From Aotearoamyces nothofagi (taxonomy: Eukaryota; Ascomycota; Leotiomycetes; Leotiales; Tympanidaceae), in assembly GCA_015345905.1 (NCBI GenBank), contig JADDTR010000011.1:248001-312000 (forward strand): a stretch of 64,000 nt of DNA, in the 5' to 3' direction. Positions 49,842-61,450 of the stretch are shown piece by piece. Both the position numbers and the translations under genes were made by a program. Under the pieces are notes generated by a model. That model did not search any database and had not been told where the DNA came from. It saw nothing but the letters and a program-made list of their open reading frames with translations. Every line of letters starts with the position of its first letter. The first letter of the stretch is position 1.

Positions 49842-51628
49842 TCACGCTTCAAACGTCTTCCAATCATTCTCGGCCTCCCAGCTCGCTGCAATCTTCAGGC
49901 ACAGGAGGTCTTCAAATTTCCTTCCCACAATCTGCAGTCCGGTAGGCAGCTTAATGTCGGCATTATCTTTTGCTGGGACAAAGCCGACCGGGAGGTTCAG
50001 GCCCGGGTGTCCGCTCGAGTTAAATATTGCCGTGTTATATGTAGCCCCAATAGTCCTCGATAGCATTTCTAACGGGCCCATTTCTGATTCGCCACCCCAT
50101 AATTGCGCCTCTGTTCTGATCCTCGTAGCCGGAAATACTATTGTCGGCATGACTAGGACATCTACACCTTTCAATGCCCTGTCATATTCATCACTAAGTT
50201 TCCGTATTAGATTCGTGCATCGTGCTTGTAGCGGGGAACCAAAGTTCTCTTGCAGAAACAAGCCTCGAAGATATATATTTTGTCCTCCTGGACCCAATGC
50301 ATCAAATGCTTCCTGGGAAAGTCGAGGCCCAGTTGCAGCAGCCCTGTCAGGAAACAGTAGCTGTTTTCGCCCCGTAGGGAATCCCAGGAGACCTTGACTT
50401 GTGCCTGCCATAGGAAGTGCTACCATCCAAATAAGGCCGGCTTGTTTATGCTGCGGTATGGATACCGTCTTCACCTCCGCGCCTAGTTCAGTAAACCTCG
50501 AGATCGCTGCACGACAGGTCTTCTCTACGTTTGAGTCAGTCATTGGGTCTTGGAAGCCCTCCTCAAGAATTCCAATCTTGATCCCTTTGAGCGGTTTATC
50601 TTTCATCTCCAAATGTAGCTTAACCTCTTGGCCATACCTTGTCGAGCCGTGTGCTAAATTGTATGGTTGTCTATCATCAATGCCGTCGGCACCTGCGATA
50701 ACTTCAAGCAGGGTGGCACATTCAGGGACAGTGCGAGCCATCGGTCCAACGTGGTCAACTGTTGCCTCAAGACTGATGACGCCGGTATATGGAACTAAGC
50801 CCCATGTTGGCTTCAGGCCAACAATACCACAGTTAGCAGACGGTAGACGAATTGATCCACCCTGATCTGCTCCTACAGACATATCACACTGTCCAGTAGC
50901 GAGGAGACGGGCACTGCCACTACTAGAACCTCCAGCACTGTATCCATCTGCATATGGGTTATGGACTGGGCCAGTAACAGAGGTATCACTAAAGATCTAT
51001 CAGCGCTCGGGATACCTAGGGTATCTTAGGCACATATGCATCGGGCCTCACCTAACTGCACCAAAACAATTATTTTCACAAGCTGCCTTGCCAGTGATTA
51101 TACCTCCGGCATCTAAAATTCTTGTCACGAGGGTAGCATCTACTTCTGGCACCCAATTTAGAGCACCTGTACCATTCGTGCATTGCACGCCAGCCAGCGC
51201 AATATTATCCTTCAGTGTAACCTTCACGGCCTTCAATTCGTCGCTGACCGGCTTCGTAGACTTGACATTAACTTTTATCGCCCATCCTCCTTTATCCGTT
51301 GCGTCTGGACCAAAAGGTCGCCAAATATCGGTGCGTGGATAAAGGTCATAATCGACTTTGGGATAGTAATCCTCGAGACCTAGCACTTCCTTTGCGCAAT
51401 AGTTGAGACCGGACAATAGCATGCTGTAATCAGAGATATGTCTATCAGGAATTATGAGACCGGCACGAGAGGCAAGGGAGGTAAGGTCCGACGTAGATAC
51501 CAGGGAATCCTGTCTACACAAGTGTTAGTCCCGGGTGGCTTAGTAAGTTCATATCGCCTGCTTCCTACGACAGTGCCTAATTGATAGAGAAAGACATACT
51601 GCATGTCCCCAAGAACAGTGACCGACAT
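49842..51628 (-). CDS. Amidase signature family hydrolase
   Basis: Hydrolyses an amide bond with a Ser-cisSer-Lys triad. Exons 51628-51600 (29 nt), 51513-51052 and 50988-49842 give about 545 aa. The catalytic Lys is in AVKVTLKDNIALAG. The cis-Ser is in GGSSSGSARLL and the nucleophile in GADQGGSIRLPS, all intact. The rest follows the family order (GLVPYTGVISLEATVDHVGPM, then a lid region and the C-terminal LPVGF). The first exon (MSVTVLGDMQ) is inferred from splice phase and is the weak point; the gene could begin elsewhere. No signal peptide is evident. The substrate cannot be read. Bacterial-like amidases of this kind are common in soil and plant-associated fungi. Confidence 0.88.
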
Positions 51629-52439
51629 TCTGGAGATATTTCAATGGTGATAATATGTCAGGTCTAGCACAATGTTCCAGAGGTATCGTTTAAAGGAGTT
51701 CTGGTAGTTGAGATAAATGTCGTTGGCACGATATCGGAGTATCCAAGCTGCGTTTTGGGAAGTCCCTGGCGCCACATCGTTCCTAGCAACAGATAGAGCA
51801 TTTCAGGGATGTATAAGTGGACAGCCTTGCTAAGCACAGCTGCTGATATGGTCCCTAGAAAAGATATGGAGTCATCGGAGTTCCGCGGCTTCATCGTTGA
51901 TGCATTATGCTATGCACTCTATCGGATTACGATAAGAGGTTCCGTTTACGCCGAAAGTCTTATCCATAAGTACTATGAAGTAATCGTAGAATGAGAAAAT
52001 GCCTTAATAAGATTCATTACAGTTAAAAACGAGTAGAGAAACTTAAACGGTCCACTTGGATTTGTAAGACCTAGAAAACTGAGTGTCGATATACTCGCGT
52101 CTCACAGCCTCACCTATGAATGGCGGACATGGCGCAGGCATACTTAGTACTCACTACTTACTGGCGAAGAAAACGGATTCCAAGCACATGAGCAAAGCGA
52201 CAAAGTATAAGGTAAGCAGAGTTTTGTCTGTTTCAGCAACAACTATCCTAGCCAGTAGTACAGTATGGATCGCTAGCTATATAAAGACAGCCGTCGCGAA
52301 AGCACGACATTTATATTAATGCAAGGCAAGCCGGCCTGCAACCATATGTTCCCATTGTTATCCATTCATATTCAGCGCACGCCGGCGTTCTCAAGCCCCA
52401 GTCTTCCAGAAACCAGAGGCTTGAAGATATATTGGATGT
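51629..52439. other. Intergenic, no gene seen
   Basis: Contains the amidase promoter. A few short frames without coding character. Confidence 0.45.
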
Positions 52440-53289
52440 TTAGAGATCCTCGCCTTCTTGCCCGCTCTTCTTTGACTTCTTCTTAGGCTGTGGTGCTCCC
52501 TCCTTTTTGCAATGTACAATTAATCGAGTCCACGACTCCTCCTTATCCCATTCAAAGCCTGCTAGAACGGGATTCTCGAGCTCATCATCTGCCTATGGGT
52601 TGAAAATGTCAGCATAGATACTACAAATTTACAAGTGGCTTGGAATAGATGTGGCCCGGATGCCCGGATGCAATGCACATCGATAAATATTGACGGCTAA
52701 TAGAAGGAATGTTCCAGAAAACGTACCTTCTTCCGATATTGCTTGTGAATTGCATGTAATGCGTCTTTGATCGTTACGCCGCTTAGATTCCGAGCAGTGA
52801 CCTCAAGTCCAAGAGGGAAGTGTAGGTCAATTTTCTTGACAGGTGGGGTGGTGAGGAATTTCTTAAGCGTGTCTTTATCCTCCACCACAGATGGAGAAGT
52901 ATTTATCTTCCTATTCAAGCATCAAAGTCAGCAAGTACTCTAGGCTGGTACACGACTGGATATCGAATGGCTGGAAATGTCAACAACGGCAACATGGATG
53001 AGGTATTCCTACCAGTTTAATTTCTGCGTCTCCTTGGCAATGAGCAGCTCCTTTCCTTCCTTTTCTATTGCAAAAGCACTGTCAGTAATGCTCTATATCA
53101 ATTGCCGATGATGGTGAAATAGCCAGATGGGCTCCGCTGTCACAAGAAGCACTAACCTAAGTCATTGATATTGTAGACACCAGGAGCACTTGAGCTTGTT
53201 CGTCGATGGCCCTTCTCCTTAGGTGGAGATGACGAGAGGCCTTGTACGGCCGAGTCGATCTTTGAGAGTGGTGCAGTTTCGGCAGTCAT
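52440..53289 (-). CDS. Conserved-looking small protein (possibly DUF6699-type)
   Basis: Four exons on the minus strand: 53289-53157, 53064-53013, 52910-52727 and 52592-52440. They join with consistent phases to 173 aa. The N-terminal 40 residues are Ser/Lys-rich and disordered-looking. The core is KIDLHFPLGLEVTARNLSGV, then TIKDALHAIHKQYRKK, and FEWDKEESWTRLIVHCKK after the last intron. The C-terminus is a basic, acidic tail (KKKSKKSGQEGEDL). The core reminds me of a fungal DUF6699-type domain, but I hold that loosely. No enzyme motif is visible. The intron-rich structure with four matching phases strongly supports a real gene. Confidence 0.75.
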
Positions 53290-55473
53290 GTTCGATTGAT
53301 GGTGTGTGATGTATGTAGAGTCGGAAGACAGTAGATACAGGAGTCTGGAGTACTTATAGTTCTTGAGCTGTGAGGCTACAGGATCGTTGTAAGATGTGAT
53401 TTGTATGAGTGGTGTGATGGATCAGGTACCAGAGTTGTTGAGGACGGAGGTGGTCAGAGGCCACAGAAGAGGGGAAGGGAAATTGGCTTCAAGGGAGGTG
53501 GTGCAATCATGACTGCGCGTCCCATTCCCCGTCAGCTGCGGGGAAGTGATTGGTCGGGTGACTGGAGCTCCTATCAGGACGTAGCGCACCACAAGCGGCT
53601 AGAGCCATCGGCGCAGGCGTAGCGGGACAGGCTCGAAATCCGGGGAAAATGCGGGTTAGTGGGTTCAGAAGAATCGCACACGTGGGAGATGCTTAGGCAA
53701 CGCTTCTCCCAGGGAAATATACTGCGTCTCGCCAGCACAGCAAAGATTACACGCAGTCGTCGCCTTCCGAGAGCCTCAAGATGCTGCGCAGAGAGTTGAC
53801 TGACGGCGTCTGGTGATCCGTCGATCGCCGGGTGGAGCCACCAAGCGATAAGGGAACTGCCGCATCCGGAGTCACGTCACTTTGCTCCTCTCCTTACTCG
53901 GGACGCGGTACATGTGACCCCGTGCGTGGTGCGACGGTGCGACTCGTACGCACCTGGCGACACCTGGCGAGGTATGGGTATGCCTTCCTTTCGGGATGTG
54001 GTTTATTTAGGGAAACCACATTCTTCAACGGGGTCCTGGGATCAACCTCCAGCCAAGAATGTTGGACAGTCCTCAATCAGCTCGGACAATGAGGGAGGTA
54101 CGCTCGCTGTACGCCTGCCATGTCCAAGTACCACGGCATCTGCGACCACTGGCAGCTACGATTGCCATTGCGCGGGTCTGTTCATGACGGACCTACGGTG
54201 CTTGTTGTGCTTGTGTGCAGGAGTCCATAGTTGCAATCAATAATGCTGTGATGGATCAGGTAGGTAAAATCAAAAGTCTTTGAGATAGCTATGCTGCAAT
54301 GCCAGCTTGAGCCTCGACCTGATCTTCTTTCAACGGGTCCTTCGGGATTCAGGAATGGCCTTCAGTAAATACGCTTCGGTTGATATAGCCCCTCTAAATA
54401 GTGCTCTTCCTCCGGGCAGCAATGGCCTCGTCCAATCTTTCCATGCTACTAAGTCCAATGATATTGATCCAAGCCAAAGTAACATGGCTCATTTTCCAGC
54501 CTTCCATCTCCGCCAACTCCTACACCCACTTGATGATTATGAGATCCGGCTCGCCCACGCCTGTTCCCCTTGGGTTCTACTTCGCACCCTCGGAACGTAT
54601 CGATCGTCCTCCCGAATTCAGTGGGAGGACGAGGAAAGTGCCCACGGTAAAAGGTGCCCACTTTTATCACGTAAGCGTTGGGTGTGCACGGTAGGACTGG
54701 GGGCTAGGGAAGGGAGCAGCGAAGCGTGCGGGAATGAGGTCAACACCAGTCGAATTGTAGAACCTGTTCATTTTCCTTTCTTCCTCTTAATAAAGCAGAT
54801 TGTAGTGGTTATGCATACTGATGAACTTTGTCCAGCCATGCTTCTTAAATACAAATTACAGTGTTGCGAGCTATGTTGCCCACATAAACAGGCTCGTGGC
54901 ATGAACCAAAGTCATTCTGATACTCGAATTTCTTAGACGTGCTGAATTTTAACTTGTCAGAGGTTGAGAGGCATTCGCGATAGACTTTAGCATAATGGCA
55001 ATAATTGTATAGGCTAGGGGCCAGCCGTCTTCATACTCCGATCAGTATACAGAGCTGTACGAGCATATAAACGAACGACGCGGTATGCGGGAGCTTAAAC
55101 GAAAACGCTGGAGCGGCTACAATCCGCATCAGCGTCAATAATAGAACTACTCTACTGTTTAGTCAATCGATTTCTCTGCTTGTTATTATAGACGCCATGG
55201 AGACAAGATCGGGCTTATTCTGCATTATAAGCTATACATTTAAATATCGCAAAGAGATTATGGGAAGTTGGCGATGGCCAATTTTTGCCATGAAAGCGAG
55301 CCGTTGTTAATAGGAAAACAACCGATGATTTCCCCGTGCTTCATGACACGTATGCAGGATGCTAATAGCTTCAACAACAACAACACCAAATGGCTACCGC
55401 ATATATCTCTCTCTTCGTAGCATCAGTTATATTCCTTTTGGCACCTGGGTGCTAGGAGTGGAATGCTGATGTC
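53290..55473. other. Gene-free stretch of about 2.2 kb
   Basis: Many overlapping short frames. The longest (54307-54936, 209 codons) has no recognisable domain and unstable composition, so I do not call it. The DUF6699-like gene's promoter should lie in the first few hundred bases. Confidence 0.45.
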
Positions 55474-56764
55474 CTACTGATAGATGATCTGGCTGGCACT
55501 ATACAAATGTTCCTCTTCAATGGTCGCTATTGCAATGTCTTGTGTATGCTTTGCAAGGTTTGTATCGTTCAGGGGCCTCTGTGGAGGAGAAGGTGAGGGG
55601 GATGCTTCTTCTAGCGAGTCGAAGCCGCCGAGACGGTCTTGAAGCTTGCGAGGAGGAGGTCCTCTGTATTTTATAACGCCGTTTGTCTTGTTGATTGTAC
55701 GATCGTGCCTGTTGATTCTGCTGGTTTTGTTTTCGTCAAAAGTAGAATGAACATTCCTGAGCTTTTCAGCGACTTCCCCTAGGTCAACGTTTCTATCTTT
55801 TCGGATTTCTGGTGGTAGCTGTGCCCTTGGCTGGGCTGCTGGAAAGGCTGTCTTTCGCATGTACTGTTCCTCTCGTGCTTTGGCCCTTTTTCTGGCAACA
55901 GGCCCCTCAGGATCCAGGCCAGAGTCGTCTTCATCCGATATTTCCTGTATACTTAGGCCGGCAATGAAAATGGTGCCAGTGTCTGTTCTGACTTCCTCTC
56001 CAGCCCCTTCTTTCTCTGCTCTCTCTTGTGCTAGGCGTGCTCGATCAGCTTTCGTGATGCGAGCTTTACGCATGGTGGCCTCGCCAGCTTCATCATGTTT
56101 ACGTTTAGAAGACTGAGTGTTGTTGTGAGGGCCTGCTAGAATAGCAGTTAGCATATAAATCCTCCATCGTATCTTCAAATTCATATCGGTCCTCTTTCTA
56201 TTGTTTGCTATTGACATTTAACTTACCGTTAACTTTCGAAACGTTAAGTCTTTTCGAGAGTTCGTGGATGAGAAGCACTTGTTTATTGATCACTGACTCG
56301 GTCTCGCTCCGCTCAAGCATACCCGCAAGCGTACTCTGGGCCAGTTCAAGAGTACGCCGACGTGATTCTTGAACTGGGTCATAGCTGATATATTGCTCCT
56401 GGGTATTCTCTTGGACCTGTCTGGATACTTTCGATGATTTTTTCGTTGCGTGCTTCTTCGTATTTTTCTTTTTTGTTTAGTTTCCCATCCCAATAGTGTA
56501 AAGAAGTCTTACCTTTTCATGTACAGGCCGAGCTCCTTGAGAAATATTCTCCACCTCCATGTACTGGACTGGAGACTTGAAAGTCGGATGCTCATGTAGA
56601 TTTATGCTTTCTGCCGTTGAATTTCGGCGCGCTCTTGAAGTCGTTGTTGGCATGGCATTCTTCTGTGCCGTGTTTTTGGCTTTCCTGACTGCGACTTGAC
56701 GGTGTAACAGTACCTCTCTGTCAATAAGCTCAATGTCAGGGATTTCGAATATTTGCCTAGGCAT
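55474..56764 (-). CDS. Unknown basic protein with a central helical segment
   Basis: Three exons, 56764-56513, 56416-56227 and 56135-55474, give about 367 aa with consistent phases. The second intron acceptor is the later AGACAG because only it keeps the frame. Residues 85-150 (VQENTQEQYISYDPVQ then RRRTLELAQSTLAGMLE) look like a helical or coiled-coil module. A Lys/Arg-rich stretch follows (KADRARLAQERAEKEG), with RKRAKAREEQYMRK as a likely nuclear signal. PPPRKLQDRLGGFDSLEE and a Ser/Pro cluster lie near the end. I suspect a chromatin or spindle role from the composition, but there is no specific evidence, and I recognise no family. Confidence 0.65.
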
Positions 56765-57281
56765 AATTCGCTCTTACTACTGGCTCTCTAAAAGCTGAGT
56801 GGCTCAAAGTTCTGGGCTTATCAACCTGACTTGAGTGAATTTAAACAGGGCTTTCCCTTCTTGCTAAACTTTATTACTGAACCAAGTTGAGCACCTGACG
56901 AACGAATCGTAGGAAGGGCTAGCCTAGAGTTGAAGTTCTCTCGTAAACTGAGGCTGTCTTGATCTACGTACATAATACAGTCCCGATTCGGTTAACAGGA
57001 AACCTTGAGGCTACCTTAATGCAAGAGAAGTGGTAGGCAATGAGGGCTTTTCCTTTTGCGCTTCCACAGGAGGTTGTTTTAGCCCAAGTGTTTAGACTGA
57101 GAGCTAGAGCATATATTCCTATATATCTTAGGTAGGACAGCCTGCACTCTCTCTCTTCCGCAGCATTCGTCCATACTCTCTTAAAAGCATTCGTCCATCA
57201 AGACTCGGAGAAGTTTATCCAACAAACAACTATTTCTATCACAAAGAAGTACACATCAACCTCACTTAGCTTTTAAGAATC
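56765..57281. other. Divergent intergenic region
   Basis: Promoters for the two flanking genes. Includes a pair of ATTCGTCCAT(A/C)-type words near 57165-57200. Nothing else noticed. Confidence 0.45.
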
Positions 57282-57978
57282 ATGGGAGTTATCTGTGTGT
57301 ATTGCCTTCTGGCTATGAAGAAAGATGGGTCATCCCCGTGTAAGTACCTCGCCGTATCCGGATAACGTTTTTTCGCTTCAGATTGGCAACAGCTTCGTTG
57401 TTAATCTTCGGCCAAGACCTCTATATCACAAAATATCTATCCAACCTACTGATCTATTTATAGCATCGATCAAGAAAATGAGTTCTTGCAGATTATGCAA
57501 GAAGCTCCAGTCAATTCCTCGTCATTGCAAGGAAACTCCAGACAATGTATCCACGAACTACACCACTAAGCCTTCAAAGGAGAATCCTCCATCCTACTTT
57601 AAGAAGGTGTACCTGACACCAGTGGATCCAACTGCCAAAAATAAGATCCGACTTTGCTCCATCCGCTATTATACTGAATACATCATTCCAACAATCGAGC
57701 GAGAACCGGGCAAAATCTACATCAAAATTCCAAATCCAAATAAAGCTAAGCAGAATCAGAATAGCGAGCAGCTAATCAAGGAATCGAGCTCTAGCGACGA
57801 AAGTATCGCTCTGGCAAGCACCGGGGCCAAATTTTTGCATAGTCTCCCGGTGTACATAAAGAAAGAAGAGGAGGACGATGCTGTTATCAATATTGAGCCG
57901 GAGGATAAGATTGCTATCAATATTGAAGTAGAGGATGAGGTCCCTATCAAGCTTGAACCAGAGGATGATGGATATTAG
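57282..57978 (+). CDS. Unknown small protein with two CxxC pairs and an acidic repeat tail
   Basis: Two exons, 57282-57339 and 57464-57978, joined by a GTAAGT..TATAG intron that preserves phase, give 190 aa. The first exon carries CVYC and the second starts with CRLCKKLQSIPRHC, so the protein may bind a zinc ion near its N-terminus. The middle is Lys/Pro-rich. The last 40 residues repeat the theme INIEPEDK, INIEVEDE, IKLEPEDD, preceded by YIKKEEEDD. IKxE patterns fit the psi-K-x-E SUMO-acceptor consensus, and the isoleucine-rich acidic stretch resembles SUMO-interaction motifs. I recognise no family. Without the intron, the frame would begin at the ATG at 57325 instead. Confidence 0.6.
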
Positions 57979-58377
57979 ACAGCCTTGGTAGACAGCCTTG
58001 GCAGTTGTGACTCACTGTATTGTGATGAACATCTAGGCAGAAGAGGTTCGATAGAGGTCATATCATTACTGTACGGCGCTTATAAGGAGATTGGAAAAAG
58101 ACACCTTTGAATACAAGGAGTATAAATACAAATATTGTTAACCATATGCGTCATAACTTATGCCAATTACTACACAATGTAGGTATAGCCTCCCTCCATG
58201 CCGTCGATTCCAGGGAACCCTGAATCGAAGCAGTTAGAGCACACCTAGAACTGCTACGAAATGTTCTACATGAGATTAAATACTCTATCTACAACCATGG
58301 GGCTCATTACAGAAGCATCTAGCATAAATAGAGCACCAATTATACAACTAGAAGCCTAAGAAACACAATCCGCGATG
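57979..58377. other. Intergenic between convergent genes
   Basis: About 400 bp of AT-rich sequence with no feature. Confidence 0.5.
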
Positions 58378-60955
58378 TCAAAACAAAGCTCTCAGATGTC
58401 TATAGAGCTCATCATCCCCGCCAAAAGTATTAACTCCAACCCCAATTCCATCATTTGAAACTCCATCCTGAAGGCCCGGTCCAACATAGCCATGGCCCTG
58501 TGTATTCCCATTCATGCCATTCACACTCCCTAGTGCTGCTTCGAAAAGGTTTGTCATCTCATGGCTCATCTGGAACCCATTTATCGGACTGTTACCGATG
58601 GGATTCCTGTCCTGTGGTCCACCCATGAATCCTCCCATTCCAGATATCTCGTGGCCAGCCAGACCTGCCATTGCTAGGGCAGCGCTTGAATGTGGATCTT
58701 CAACACCAGGGGCTGTGTTTGACGAATCCAGAGACAGACCTAGCTTTGGCCCAACCTCCTTGAGATCTTTGATCGTTCTCCAAAGCCGTTTGCTAACGTA
58801 TGACTTACTAGAAAACCCTTTAACAAGATCAAGAGCCATGTAAAATTCTTCTCTGCATACAGAGCTGAATTGCACTGGTGCATGGCAACTTGCCAAGAAG
58901 ATCACGGCTAATGCAGATATAAGGAAGTAATTAAAGCAGACTTGCTGTACACGATATATATCCGTTGTCTGATTGAGGTGCGTAAGAGCACGGATAGTGT
59001 CCTTCGCCATCTCGACAACTGTTTGAGCATATGGTAGATTCTCCATGATGCTATTTGCACTATGAAGGACTGGTCTGTAGATAAGAATACGCATTTGATT
59101 AGTGCGTAGATATAGCAGGACTTGCAAACGGTGAATAGCTCTCGTAGGTGGTTGAGGTGCGCTAGCAATGGGTAGCTGCAACTCTGGAGGAATAGACTTC
59201 TGCCACTGTAAGATTTGATAATCAAGGTATCCAATATCATCTTTCTTAATATCTAGAGCGGCTCCTGGATCGAAGCCAGCAACCGAACGCCAGACTTTGG
59301 AGCCAATCCTTGAATAAGCAATCATAGCATATAGGTATGACTGGGATCCTGAAACTTCCTATTAAGAAGTCAACAACCATTTCAAGAGTATATTCATGTA
59401 GGTAAATTTACCAGTTGCGGTAGATTTGGATCGATGTCAGTGTCTTGAATTGCAAAAGGCATTCCAGTACCAAAACTCCATCGTCGATCAAGGACATACA
59501 CAGACCAAAATAGTTTGATTGCGCTGTCCCGCTCTTCATCATTGGGGATGGATCGAAACAGGGCATCCCTCCTATGCAATCCAAGTTCTATGCACATACG
59601 TGCAACCTGGCCTATTATGCGCCATGCAAGAGCTTCTTCATCTTGATGAAAATGCCACATTGCCTTGAGAATAAAAGAGTTAGCTGATACCACCAGTCGG
59701 GAGTAAGGCCGTCCGGGTTTACTCACCACAAGTACAAGAAGTGGCAGGTTCTTAACCTCAACGATTTCACTATGAAGGATTGCATCAACAGCCACTCGCA
59801 CGCTCTCAAATAGTCGTGAGCCGATTTCGCTCTGGCCACTACCCTCAACAACGGCAGCGCATGCCAATACCATTTTTAGCACAAATGATTTGTCGTCGTT
59901 GATAACTTCGGGAGACGGATTATTTTCTGGTACAAATCCATTTCTTGCTGCAGAATCGAGGAAGCGGTAAAGTATTGTTGCATGCTGTATAACGACTTCA
60001 ATATCGATAACCGGATACATCAGGCCCTGTTGAGACATATTAGCACTGCTGAACAGCAGGGTTCGAGTAAATTTGCATATACCATCTCTTCATGATAGAC
60101 TCTACACAAGCGTATGGCTTCGTCTTGGCCGATCGTCCAGAGGGGATCTCTTGTTGGATTCGATGACAGTGCAAAGGTCCGTAAAGGAGGCGACGCAAGC
60201 GGCGTGGCGTCCTGGGTATTCAGTCCATCTTCTCCTTCTCCTAGACCTGGATACCCCATGTTATGTAATGTATTCTTCGCTACATCTAGGTTGAAAGCAG
60301 AGCTTGTAGGACCTTGGAATCTAGGATGCTTCGGTGTGGAGCGATATGTCATACTTGGTGAATCATTGACCATCGAGTGCTGAGATATCGACATGGACCT
60401 ATCGGTGTTTTGTAAACTCATTTGATCGCCGCCTCGGAGTGCATTCATGCTGGCATAGAGGTTGTTGACTTGGTCTTGTAAAGAAGCTATTTGGGCGTTC
60501 ATCTGCTTGAACTCGTCCGAATCTTTGAAGCCATTGGCGCAGCAATTCGGGGCATACTGGCATTCGAGATTGAGGTTTCCACAGCGCTGACATGGTGTAC
60601 TGCCGTTGCACTTGATTTTTCGGCGTTTGCACTCGTTGCTACATATATATTATTAGCACCACTCAACTCGTAATCCATTGGCCTGGTTGGTAGTAGGCAC
60701 ATCTTGCACGCTCATGAGATTGAGGTTCCAAGGGAGTGCATACCATGCTATTGAGATGTATCTGTTCCGCTTTGCCCTTGTCTGCGTAGCACCATTCTGG
60801 CTATCGTTCTTCCGCTTGCCACTGTCGCGCGCAGGGCTTTCCGCGCTGGATGTTTGCCGGTGCTGTCCACTCATGTCGTAACTCGCGCCGATTGCGATTG
60901 GAGTATCGGCGAGGCTTGTAAGATCATTAACTTGCGATTCCAGAATATTTTGCAT
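58378..60955 (-). CDS. Zn(II)2Cys6 transcription factor with fungal-specific domain
   Basis: About 760 aa in five exons: 60955-60744, 60638-60083, 60026-59727, 59663-59412 and 59340-58378. The zinc cluster spans the first intron, with cysteines near 71, 74, 81, 87, 90 and 97 (CX2CX6CX5CX2CX6C; NECKRRKIKCNG). A second CC pair (PNCC) follows, then a heptad-like segment (IASLQDQVNNLYASMNALR) that probably dimerises. The fungal transcription-factor middle domain runs from about 240 to 560, with WRIIGQVARMCIELGLHRR and VYVLDRRWSFGTGMP as its hallmarks. The end is Gly/Asn/Met-rich, as in activation regions. It lies downstream of a P450 and fumarylacetoacetase, so it could regulate aromatic catabolism; that is inference. 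Confidence 0.93.
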
Positions 60956-61450
60956 AGTCACTTAGCGACATGTAAAGTAGTTGATTCCCGGATATCCTTG
61001 TCAGTCGAGAAGGTGCGGAAGTGTTGAAGTTAGCTAGAAATGGGCGAGTGCGGGGAATTACAGGGATTAAGAATATATGGTACGAACACAGCACAGTACA
61101 ACGGCCATGATCGCATACGGGGCGATGAGATTGGCCTATGAGAGATTGCTAATTCGCAATAGAATACTCGAGACCGCGCGCTCAAGCATACTCCTTCTGT
61201 TTGATATTATGTATATGATATAATTATTATGTTATCCATATAATCCATATAATCCACGCCATTAACCAATAAAGCCTAGCTAGAAATGCATGCGCACGAA
61301 ACTGAGCTTAAACTTGAGCAAGTTGAAGTCGTCGTAGAGAGTGAACCCGTAGAACCGCAATCATCTAATTGCGTCTACTAATTCTAAAAAGACTAACCGC
61401 TGTCCAGTCATGCGCGCCAACTGCCTATCGATTAATCTGGCCCATCCCCT
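60956..61450. other. Intergenic spacer
   Basis: About 495 bp with the regulator's promoter and the P450 3' end. Contains an AT-rich TATAATCCA-type direct repeat near 61232-61256. Confidence 0.5.

Noticed and set aside
54307-54936. A 209-codon + strand frame as a gene
   Set aside because: No recognisable domain, erratic composition, competing frames in the same place and no supporting splice or start context.
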